This document shows, piece by piece, positions 53,832 to 64,000 of a stretch of DNA of 64,000 nucleotides. The translations under genes were made by a program, and so were the position numbers. Below the pieces are notes generated by a model. That model had not been told where the DNA came from, did no database searches, and was given only the letters and a program-made list of their open reading frames with translations. Positions within the stretch are counted from its first letter, which is position 1. Every line of letters starts with the position of its first letter. Source of the DNA: Pempheris klunzingeri (taxonomy: Eukaryota; Chordata; Actinopteri; Acropomatiformes; Pempheridae); NCBI RefSeq assembly GCF_042242105.1, contig NC_092013.1, forward strand, positions 11,525,618 to 11,589,617, written 5' to 3'.

Positions 53832-56800
53832 CTGCTGTCCAAACTCTCATCTGACATCCAGATCTGTAGCACAGTTTACCTTTCAGCCATAAAGTCTCCA
53901 CGGGGGGTAGCTGCAGCACAGAGAACCCCCACCACTGCCACCACGCAAGCACCACCAAACTGTATGTAGCCGCCCAATTTATCCCCAAAGTAACACCAAG
54001 GAACCACCTGCAGCAGGAGAAAAAAAAAGTTCACTTCTTGCAGTAGATCAAACAGAGAAAATCAGGCCGATATTGACAGTGACTCACTGTACATCGGCGT
54101 CCGTTCTGCATTTACCATCACAGGGTTTGAGATGAAGTTCTGTGATCTGCTTTTCTTTGCCTTAGTATAAGGATCCTCAGCAGACACAGCCCGCCCGCAC
54201 AGTTTAATGCACATCCCTGTCTGCACAGTGCAGGGGATCTGAAAGAATGAATGTAGAGCAGCCGGTGTCGTCCTGCTGGTCAACAGGTTTTCACTCAGTA
54301 CACTGGCACAGAGAAACAAGATGAATGTCAGTCTAACTCGTTCAGGGTTTAAAGCCTGTCAGTGTTGCTGCCCTCCATAGTGGTACTGTGTGTTAAAGCC
54401 ATACAGTCAAACACCAAACGACTTCGTTTCTATCAAATCTAATGCAGTGATTTCAGTGAGAAGATGCAGTACGTCAGAACTAAAAAACACTACTTGTCGT
54501 AAACTACGCTAAAGGCTGCTTAAAGACATCCGTTTATGTTCCATTCCCATTCTCTGCTGTGTTTTGTGTGTAGCCAGTATAGTTCTTGTCATTCTGTAAA
54601 CAGCAGTGTACAGTATAGTGATATAATATAGGATAATAAGAATTTTTTTTCTACATCCACAGTCTTCATCATCCTCCACCACATGCACGGTTTAACTTGT
54701 GGAAATCACTCATTTCAGTTTCTCCACCAAAGAGTAAGAAGTAGACAACAAAACACTTGAAGTCTGTATATTTGTTCTCCAGAATAACAGAAAGGACGTG
54801 CTGAATTGTGTTGAACGTGAACTACAAAGAGACTGTGACTTTGAAATAGATGTCCATTCCTTGCTTGATGCAATTTTGACTTTCCTCCAACAAAAGCACA
54901 CGGGAGATTTTACACAATCATTGTGCACAAGTGAATCACTAACCCTAACTGCTGACCTATGGGTTGGAATATTTTTGCACAAGCAGAAAATAATAGAATT
55001 GCTGCCGTCAAATATATCCCACACAATGAATAAGCAATATGTATTTATATCAGAGCACAAACTATGTTCACTATGGATGACAAATTTAATGAACATGAAA
55101 CAGAAAAATCAGAAATGGACCAAAAGATTTAAGAACCGAAGGAACGAAAATCCAAATTACAGAAAAATCGAACTCGTCAGCTAACTTAGTATGAACCTCA
55201 GTGACTCAGAAACAAAAACATGCATGAACACATTACGCTCACATTCACACCTTTTCTGTATACTTATGAAATGTTAATAAACCTCTTGAAGTGTTATTGA
55301 GGCAGACAGTAGCGTTAACTCAGTCACGTCACGCCACGGCCCCTTTTGGGATGAAGATCTCTGACTCCTGGTTGTCAAACCTGTCAGCAGACAGTCTGAA
55401 CGGGTAAAAACAATTAAGACGGACATCTTTCCCTAAACCTGTTTCATTTTTCTACACGCCGATAGTGAATAGTTGTGCAAAACTGTCAACACGTTCAAAC
55501 TGAGCACACTCAACTACATGGAAGAGGATACCTTTATTTATTTTTTTATCACAGTGTTCAAAGCCATTGTGTTAAGGATTAAATGGACTATATTTATATT
55601 CCTGTATATTTGCAGTGTATGTAGGTGTGATGAACAAAGATTTATCTTTTAAAAGTGACCAGTATATATATATATATATACTGTATATTTTCATCTTGTG
55701 TGATGCTTATTTAAATTGTATATCTAAGGACTTATCTATTTTGTAGTTCATGTAGCTGATTCTTGTTGTGGGATGTGAAAATGCTGCTGGGAGGAGGCCA
55801 TAGTGTGTGATGTGAAGTCAAGTCTTGTTTGGGCAGCAGCTGGTTCTCTGTTGTGTTCGTGAGAACTGCGTCCGTTTGTCTGGCTGCACCTGGTGTAAGG
55901 TGGCGTCGGCTCACCTGTGTCCGCTTTAGCTTTACTGGTCTGCTTCTTTTAGCCACACTAGCCACATCTGCACTCACCGCCTGTGGTTTCCTATGAATCC
56001 TCTGACTCATTCATCTGCAGCACACAAACAGCTAACATGTTAAATGTTATATAGAATATCAGCATGCCAACAAATCAAATAGTTACCTGCATGTTAAGAT
56101 GCTTTCAGCTCCAGTTCTGCCTTCACACGATGTCAATGTGAGGAACAGAAAAACCTGTTATTGTGTGTTGGTAAGCCCACTGCTAGCAGCTGAGTGGTTT
56201 CAGCAGCCTAAATTAGCTGTTTTTTGGGGCGTTTCTCAAAATGGTTCGTTAAGAAGTGAGATAAGGCACAAACAAACACTGCATATCTCATTTTAAATTA
56301 GCTGGATTGATTATATTAGTGACAGTATTGGATTTAGATGTTACTGTAAGCGCAGCTTGCAGACATTTTGCCAAAAGTTTGTTGATATTTTTATTGTTTT
56401 TTCACACTAATGTGAGAACTTATTGCTGTTAGAAAATTCCCAACATCTCAGACTTGGAATTAAAAGTCAGAGGAAGTAATTACTTTAACAAAAAATATGA
56501 TTTAGGTTCACAGCTGAGCCTGATGAAGTAGAGCTTAAAGTCAAATCAGGAGTGCATTCAGAATGAACATATAGCAAACTTTCCATATAACTTCCATATA
56601 ATTTGATTATTGGAGTGTTTTTGCAGATTAGGTTTATTGGGTTTTGACTTTTGTGCACCAGCTCACTTTGACTGAGTCTAACTATCTTTACTAACCAGGA
56701 AGTTCTTCTTACATTATTTGCCCTCTAGTGGCTGATCTAAGAACACCAAATACGTCTCTTCAATTTTCATCCCTTCAATAATTTTTCTCTCTATGAGTTG

Positions 56801-57455
56801 AGGACATCACTGTCTTTCACTACTGCTAGTGTGGCTAAAAGCCTTAAGTCTTGTTTCATCTCTTGTCTTGTTTTAGTCTGTGTGAGCCAGGCACTTCCTG
56901 CTGAGAGTGCATCATGTAGAGAGCTCTCTGAGGTCCAAATCTGTAAATAATCTTGTGTAATCAAACTATTCTGGAGATAGATTTTATCCGTGTGAAGTAT
57001 ATCAATGTCTTAAACAGTAACTGTTTTAGCAGTAAATGTAACATAAAGTATTATTGAATGTGATTTATGCACTTTTTTCACTAGGACTGCAAAAAAGATA
57101 GCATTTGTTTTGTTGTCCTGATAGCAGTAAACTCAAGATCTGTGTAAAAGCAATATCAAGTTATTAAACTGAAGAATAATTTAGGCTGAAAGACACATTA
57201 GTGTCAGTTAATAGCAATTATAAGGAACTGCCCCTTACAGCCAAAGGGATACTATGATTCCTTACAAGTGCTGGAGTGTGTGTATGTGTGTGTGTATGTG
57301 TATGTGTATGTGTCTGTATATATAATAAATGTGTGTGTGCGGGTGTGTGTGTGAGACTATGTTCCTTCTTATTACCTGTGGGTGCAGGGCCTTACTGAGC
57401 ACACGTTTCAAGCACTGTTTGTACAAGAGACACATTTAGAAATGTCCCTTTACAG

Positions 57456-57500
<45 letters not shown>

Positions 57501-58691
57501 AGTCATATTATGATTGTATGATACTGACAAATTATTGTAAAAATTGTGAACATCACCAAAAATATTAATAATAAAGAGTGGACAAGCTACTGTCAGATTT
57601 CTGGATTTTTATTTTGCAAAACTGAGTCAAAAGTTTACATAGGAAATGTGATAATCAAATAATCTGGGATATGATCGAAATCTGGGAAGGTCTTTGTTTT
57701 GTTTTTGCTCTCTGAAATGTTATCTTTCTTTCAGGCTTCTTGAAGTTCTAACAGTGGAAAACATTTTTATGAGCCACGCTGATAAACCTTCATGACGGCA
57801 ACGTCGGTCCACCAACCACACTTCCTTTAAATTCGACGTCCACAGAGCCCAGAAGATTAACTCTAAATACTTTGGCGATCCTCGACTTTTCCTGCAGCAC
57901 CACCATGAGGTTGACATTTGTCTTTTTGGATGCTGGATGGATGGCTGTGAAATGCTGTACACACATGCGATAACTTTAACTTTAAATAAAAAAATGAACT
58001 CTAAAAAATTATATTTTGGAGAAAACAAAAATGATCATAGTAATTAACAAGCTTAATAAAGGCCTCTTTCCATTAAAAGCTAAGAATAATCAAATATTGG
58101 TGTCTCAGATGGTGAGAAGAGTCATGGTCTCCATGGCCTCAGATTGAATTCTGGGGGGTTTACAGCAAAAAAAAAAACAAATCCCTAGAAGACAAGAGTG
58201 TGATATACTGGTGGGAAAATATCTAGGTGTGTAAATAGAGGAGGGAATAGCCAGAACCTCCTAGACCAGAGACAGGGATGAGGTTGGTTGAACAGCAGGA
58301 CGAATTGTGTTTTTCTTTAATTTAATGCTCAGTAGGTCTTTAAGTATTGAGCTGAGCTTCTGATTCAAAGTGTTACTGATTTTAAGTTAAATGTTTTGGA
58401 GGACCCAGGTGAGGGTTTTTCCACAAAAGATCAAATCGTCCGCCACATGATTCACTGTTTCTTTATTATATTCTTACAATATTCTTCATTGCAGATCAAC
58501 AGAGGATACTGAGGATACTGATAACCTGAGTTGGTTCTTCAAGCAAAAGCCCAGGCTTCGCCGAGCATTAACTTTTTACACTTTTTATAACAGCACGTAC
58601 TCTCTTGCCGTTACGCTTCCTGGCCTTCAGTTATTTATCAGGACATTATTTCGTCTCTTTTTCTCACTGTGGATAAGCTGAAACCTTGAAA
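53832..58691. other. slc6a17 3' UTR and intergenic sequence
   Basis: Much of this is probably a long slc6a17 3' UTR, as is usual for brain transporters. AATAAA signals occur at about 55277, 57319 and 57571, and I cannot choose between them. A CT microsatellite lies at 57457-57498, preceded by a mixed TG/TATG repeat at 57275-57355. A minus-strand AATAAA at 58462-58467 fits the end of the TRIM gene. A 128-codon frame near 54.8-55.2 kb has no family resemblance. Confidence 0.5.
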
Positions 58692-61600
58692 CTAATGATG
58701 ATGCCTGTCCCGCCCCAAATCACAGATCCTGATGCTGCATTTCTCCCCGAGCCAGAAGCCTGGATACAGCGGCTCTGTGAATACAGCTTCAACCTTGTAA
58801 AGAAACTTCATCCTGTCTGACACCTCGTAGAATGACAGCGTTCCCTCTCTGAACTTCAGATAAACACCGATCCTGTCATGACTGGGGGTCGTTGTGAGCT
58901 GGATGCTTTCAGCTTTGTGGCTCACAGAGTAGGTCGTGGAGCGATCGAGACTCCAGGATTTTGCATTGCCCCCAAAAGCTGACAGCACAGTGCGGGACTT
59001 CCTGTCTATTCCTTTGTAGGTGAGGGCAATCTCAGCCTTGCCTCCTTTCACCTCTATCTCATAGTAGCAGCGGTCGGCCTGCAGGCCCTCCCTGCACAGC
59101 ACATGCCGTCGGTGGATAAACCTCTGTGGGGAACGAACGGCTGGACTGTCACAGCTGTGAGGACTCAGCCTCACCTCTTTGTCTGCTGGAGAAATAACCA
59201 GGTCCTCATGAGCTGTGGCGGGGTCCAGGCTGAGGTCGCACGCATCTGAGACGATAAAGAAAAAGATAGAATTAACACTTTAAGAAGCATTCAGATCCTT
59301 TCCTTCCGTAAAAGTATCAATACAACAAAGTGAAAACACTCTATTGCAGGTAAAAGTCCTGCAGTTAAAATACAGAAGTATTATCAGCAAACGGAGCTTA
59401 AAGTATGAAAATAAATGTTCCCTGTGACTGATATATTATTAAAGATGGTATTATTAGATTGTTAGTACTGATGCAGTAATGTGTTAATAGCATTTTACTG
59501 CATTAGCTGCTTGAGGTTGAAATAGTAATTAATAGAAATAGTAATAATTTAACAATTTCCACCTAAAATAAATAGTTTGCCAACCGAGCAGGCAGCCCCT
59601 CCACTGGCATTTAGCGAAGTTGTTTTGTGTGTTTGGTGGAACAGCTGGCAATTCATGGACATCGGAAACATCACGAAAGGCCCAAACTGCTTTTTGTGAT
59701 AGGTTACAAGCCACTGGTTTAACATTCAACAATATGATGTATTTTATAGGCTCATCGTGTGTTTTTTGGGGTAATATCTTAAACTGACAAGGACCTACAG
59801 CTGTCTGATAAAAGTAATGGAGTAAAAAGTGTAACAGAAGAAGTAATGTCACCTACAAGTACTCAAGTAAAGTACTAGTAAAACTGTGTAACTTGAGTAA
59901 CTTGTTGGACCAAAGTGCTGATAAGTGGGAGTCGAACGCATGAGGAGATAAACCTACACTGCAGGAACTCTGCTCTGGTTTCAGGCTCCACGTTGCGCTC
60001 AGCCTCAGTGTCGTTAACGCCGGGGAAACCTATGAGACCAGTTCAGAGCATCGTTTAGTGGCACTACAGAATAACAGGAAAAGCACAGGTGTTACCAACA
60101 ACATGAGTGACCAGCAGGGTCCCACAGAGCCATCACAGCCAACAAAGACAGTAACGAAGCCCTGAAACTCATGGAAATGGAAATGGAACAGAGCCTTTAT
60201 TAACGTTATCAATAAAAAATTCTGTCATCTTAAAGGGTCAGTTCGTGCAAATTAGCTCATACTTATGACTATTGCTGCCTATCTAAAGAAAAAGTCAGAA
60301 TCAAGTCTGTTGTTATTCTAGAAAATCCAGACATTTTGATGTTAACACTGTTAATAATTTTTAATAGGGACTATTTTGTCAGCAGAAAGTGCACGTGCAC
60401 AAATACAGTACAGGCCAAAAGTTTGGACACACCTTCTCATTTAATGCGTTTTCTTTATTTTCATGACTATTTACATTGTAGGGTGGCTACTTTGAAGAAA
60501 CTAGAATATAAGACATGTTTTCAGTTATTTCACACTTTTTTGTTAAGTACATAATTCCACATGTGTTCATTCATAGTTTTGATGCCTTCAGTGAGAATCT
60601 ACAATGTAAATAGTCATGAAAATAAAGAAAATGCATTGAATGAGAAGGTGTGTCCAAACTTTTGGCCTGTACTGTATGTATACTTGCTTTTCCAGTAAAC
60701 ATTGAGAAAGTGACACTGAAAAAACAAAAATAAAATAAAGGTATGTAGTACGCACAGCTTAATTTTTTTTTGTAATTTGGCTGAAGTTAAAAGAAAGAAA
60801 ATTAAGTTCTACTTTTAACCCTTTGTTTAAATAACTCTCTGTCTGTCCATCACTGATTGGCTGATTGGCATACTGTACAACATACTGTGCAATTATCTTA
60901 CAGGGAACAACAGCAAAGATTATAATACAAAACTGATGCTGACGCCTACAATCTACCTGACACCTGATGTGCCCTATTTTACTGTGTTATGTTATCCTTA
61001 ATCACTGGAGTCATTTTTAATACCGTTCACAGGTTAATCTTTATTCTTTTATAAGAAGCATTTATAATAGTTATAAGATGAGGAACTGCATAACAGAAGG
61101 AAGATTGGAGCAGAGGGGGAGTTACTGAGTATAGGAAAATACATTGTGCATGCTCTCAGTGTTATGACAAGGAAGAGGTCGTTATGACCTTAAAACACTG
61201 TCGGCAGCCACAAAAACATGGAGCCATAGAATGTAACTGAAGGTCTCAGTGCAGAACAGCTCCTTATTTGGACGAAGGAATGATAAATTGTGCAAGCTTA
61301 ATCAAAAGTGTACATGTGTGGTGCAAAAGATAGGATGTTTGTCTCCCTAACCGTTGAGTTTCATGTTACGCCCGGGATGTTGGCAAGGATTGGGGAGTTT
61401 AGGTACTACGAGGAACCAGGGTCTCACCAACGACATTGGAACCACGCCCAGCAGTAGCCAATCAGACGCCCATATCTGCACATTTTATCTTGTATTATAA
61501 AATACTGGGTCAGGGAGAGATAGGTCTGTCAGACTTCGTGAACTGATACAACCTTGTTGCTTGTCAGGGAAGCGTAGATCAGGCCCAGAGCTCTGTATGC

Positions 61601-63544
61601 TGTATTGCCTGGCTGTAATCTTCAATAAAACTGATTGAAGCCTAAATATCTTCTCCTATTGCTCCATCAAAGAACACGCAGGACGAGGCTCTCACATAGA
61701 CAAAGACCAACACTGATTACTTAACCTTTGTATTACGTGCAGTAATCTGTGTTTTAAGTGAGTGATGATAGTGTGGTTTGGGTTTCTTTGTAAGCGGTGG
61801 CTCACGCCTGAAACTAATCAGCATCTTGCATTGATCAAAACAGCTTTAAGTAACGAGTAGCTCAATATGGGACATCGGCTCAAAGACAAGTCCAGACATG
61901 TTGGTGTCTCAGAGAGAGAGAAAAGGGTTCAAGGAATGTTCAAGGTCACCAAGATATGAAATGGAGGGAATGATGCGTGAAGGAGAGTCCACAGAGACCG
62001 CAGTGGTCATTAAAAGTGGCATATTGTGTTAAATCTGAAGAAACCACTTGTAACATTACGTGTTGAGCTTTTTCAATTGTTCTTGTTTGAGATTTTCCTT
62101 AAACTCAGCTGAAAGTTTGTAAATGTTGCCAGTGCACCTAATTTGCAATGGGGGTTGAATAATTTTGAGTGCAGCTGTATTACTGGATGCATTGTGAGTC
62201 GCTGTGATCTTCCCTGGAACAGCCTTCAGTTTTACTCTGTATTTGCACTAAAATCATTTTAATGCAATGACCTCTGCCTGATTCAGTGTGCTACTTTAAT
62301 TATCTTAAAAAATGTTTTGGATGACCTGAAGACCTCTGGCCCAGATGAACATACTCAACATGTATGAGCTTCTTTTTTTTTCTCACATGTTGATGCGCTT
62401 CATTTTGGGTATTTATCTCTCTTGGTGATTTTCTATATTTAAGAATTTTAACTACTTTACCAAACGGGGTTTTGCAGTGCTGTGAGCTGCTGGCTTCACA
62501 GATCTGCTGCATGTCGTCCTTGTCTGTTTCTCCTCCTGATTCCTGCTGCTCTCCATCCTCAGCTATATTGAATGAATGGTGAATAATTACAAAATTACAG
62601 AATAAATTGGGTTTTTTGTTAAAAAAAACTAAAAATCTAAATCTTGAGGAATCATTGAGAGTGTGCGCTCATTTTCAATGATGTTGAGAGTGCACAACAG
62701 AAAACATACAAAAATTAACAAGAAAACAACACATAAACAACACAAGACAGTTAAAATAATTTACTGACAAGTGAGTCAATGTTAAATTTGAAAGTAAAAC
62801 ACTGTCAAACGATGACTGATGTGATTAGATTTCCACATGTCAACAGAGATACATACCAGTGTGGCAAATTGAGGCAAATTCTTTGTCACAAAATTCCTCC
62901 ATTTGCCTCCCGAGCTGTTCAACACCTCTCTTTGTGAGCTCAAAGTTGAGGAGCAGATCCTCTGAAACCTCTTGGAAAGGATGGAGATGGTCTTCTTTAC
63001 AGAGACGCCGCAGAGAGGGCCATTTCTGCGAAGAGAGGGGATTGGGGATGAGACGGCGAAATGGAGACATCATCTGTTACGCAGACTCAGGTGAAGTTTC
63101 CAGTGATGTGATCACAGTACCTCCAAGAAATGGATATTGTTGTCAGTCTGTGCCAGGTGATCCAGCTCAGCACTCCTCTTCCTCATCTCCTCCATCTTTG
63201 CCTTCAGTGATTGTAAGGAGATCTGAACCTGAGTGGTCGCTGCCTCTGCCTGAGCTCGAATCAGCTCCCTCACTGAGAGGTAGTGTCTCTGGATGGAGTC
63301 AATGACGCTGGCCAAGACGCTCTCACAGTAGTCCTGTGTTTGTCTCACCTCCTCCTGGTTTATACACAAATTTATAGGATAAATGTATCAGGCTGTTCAA
63401 CTTTTCACTCTGGGAAATGAAGACACATCAGTCGCATGTTCTCCTCACCAGAATCTGTTCGAGCATCCCCTCCAAGTTCCTTTTTTTCTTCTTTCGTTTC
63501 TGGAGAATCTGCACAGACTTTGCCTGGAAGCTCTTCAGCTCCTT
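58692..63544 (-). CDS. TRIM-family protein, 3' portion (coiled coil plus B30.2/SPRY)
   Basis: Six minus-strand exons join in phase to the last 408 aa of a TRIM protein: 63544-63449 (96 nt), 63354-63121 (234 nt), 63025-62857, 62562-62461, 60029-59958 and 59245-58692. The 96- and 234-nt exons have the sizes standard for fish TRIM genes. The first three encode the coiled coil (VRELIRAQAEAATTQVQISL, then DNNIHFLE). The fourth is an acidic linker. The last two read EFLQYACDLSLDPATAHEDL, the usual PRY start, then SPRY with CYYEIEV, WSLDRS, RIGVYLKF and PLYPGFWLG. The domain set resembles TRIM16/TRIM25-like and fish-expanded antiviral E3 ligases, so a role in innate immunity is possible but inferred. 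The RING and B-box exons are not in the window. Introns are packed with MITEs and an LTR-like unit. A poly(A) signal lies about 225 bases past the stop. Confidence 0.85.
59282..59890. mobile_element. hAT-type MITE in a TRIM intron
   Basis: Phrases such as GGTAAAAGTCCTGCAGTTAA, TACAGAAGTATTATCAGCAA and TACTCAAGTAAAGTACTAGT are diagnostic of the fish MITE family also present at 20.3 and 40.4 kb. The copy is internally diverged. Confidence 0.6.
60404..60676. mobile_element. Palindromic MITE with about 79-bp terminal inverted repeats
   Basis: The left end TACAGTACAGGCCAAAAGTT and its continuation through GGACACACCTTCTCATT to ATGACTATTTACATTGTAG are repeated as the reverse complement at the right end, with about two differences in 79 bp. 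A unique core of about 115 bp separates them. TA termini and structure fit a Tc1/mariner-derived MITE. It lies in a TRIM intron. Confidence 0.85.
61100..61696 (+). mobile_element. Candidate solo LTR of an endogenous retrovirus or LTR retrotransposon
   Basis: In order there are a CCAAT box (AGCCAATCAG, about 61458), a TATA box (TATAAAATA, 61496-61504), a possible transcript start region, AATAAA at 61624-61629 and an end in CTCTCACA at 61696. This compact promoter-plus-polyadenylation arrangement is that of an LTR. No gag, pol or env sequence and no second LTR are visible nearby. The left boundary and target-site duplication could not be fixed. Confidence 0.4.
61985..62180 (+). mobile_element. 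One end of a Tc1-like element or MITE
   Basis: The right end reads AATGGGGGTTGAATAATTTT and GAGTGCAGCTGTA, which I recognise as the terminal repeat of a fish Tc1-type element. The matching left end was not found. Confidence 0.35.
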
Positions 63545-64000
63545 CTTCAGTGTGTGTAGGATAGAAATACACATTTTTGTTTATTGTGTTGTGAAGCTAG
63601 TTTTAAAGTTAGCCAGTGTGATCGGGCATTATAAAATATCCTTTTTGTGCCTGTTGAAGAGGATAATGTACTGTATGTGTGACCATGTTTGTTGGGCTCT
63701 TTTTTTCCACCGTATGAAACATTTGTTCCATTTAAGATTTCTGTCCACAAACAGACCATCAACGTGCATTCAGAGGGAACTGATTGCTGATTTGTTTTGT
63801 TTTTTTTAAGTGCTCACTCTTTAGAAAATGTCGTTCTGCAGGATTACTGCAGTGACTCAGATCTTCTCCACCTGACAGACTGGTTACTGCAAACATCACA
63901 GAACAGAAGTGAACTCCTGGATTGAATCACAAGAGCTTTCCAGGAGTTTTTTTGCCACACGTAACAAAAACTTCCTCTCCGTATTCAGCAGGTTTACAGC
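63545..64000. other. TRIM intron or upstream flank at window edge
   Basis: No RING or B-box coding sequence is seen before the window ends. This is presumably intron sequence upstream of the 96-nt coiled-coil exon. Confidence 0.5.

Noticed and set aside
54798-55184. 128-aa frame downstream of slc6a17
   Set aside because: No recognisable domain, and AT-rich composition like the surrounding probable 3' UTR. It overlaps an equally long antisense frame, so chance is likely.

Overview
This window is vertebrate nuclear DNA, most likely from a percomorph-type teleost fish. The evidence is spliced genes with GT-AG introns, protein sequences close to vertebrate orthologues, and a fish-type repeat load: Tc1-like elements and their MITEs, L2/CR1-type LINE 3' ends, a hAT-type MITE family beginning CAGTGGTGG, and long TG, TC and TCTA microsatellites. 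There are no operons, CRISPR arrays or bacterial-type genes.

Five protein-coding genes can be supported. From left to right they are: amigo1 (+), whose coding region lies in one exon at 12457-13974 behind a probable non-coding first exon; a nine-exon pepsinogen-type aspartic protease (-) at 18383-24617; rbm15 (-), one long coding exon at 30704-33298; slc6a17 (+), eleven coding exons at 44536-53831; and the 3' part of a TRIM/B30.2 gene (-) at 58692-63544, whose RING/B-box end lies beyond the right edge. Exon joins were checked by hand: the reading phases close exactly for the pepsinogen (375 aa), slc6a17 (739 aa) and the visible TRIM exons (408 aa).

AMIGO1, RBM15 and SLC6A17 all map to human 1p13.3, so the window looks like conserved vertebrate synteny with a digestive-type protease and an immune-type TRIM gene alongside. 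AMIGO1 (neuronal adhesion and Kv2 partner) and SLC6A17 (synaptic-vesicle amino-acid transporter) are neuronal. RBM15 is a general RNA-binding adaptor. The genes are not a functional unit.

Gene-poor stretches are 1-11.7 kb, 14-18.4 kb, 24.7-30.7 kb, 33.5-40.8 kb and 53.8-58.7 kb. They hold dispersed repeats, probable UTRs and a few candidate regulatory patches, notably a purine tract, TATA-like box and CRE cluster at 37.2-37.5 kb. I found no wholly new biological system. The most distinctive observations are two slc6a17 acceptors whose pyrimidine tracts are microsatellites, a GC-AG intron in the same gene, a pepsin with changed active-site-loop and flap residues, an rbm15 reading frame that ends at the short-isoform position, and overlapping uORFs ahead of amigo1.
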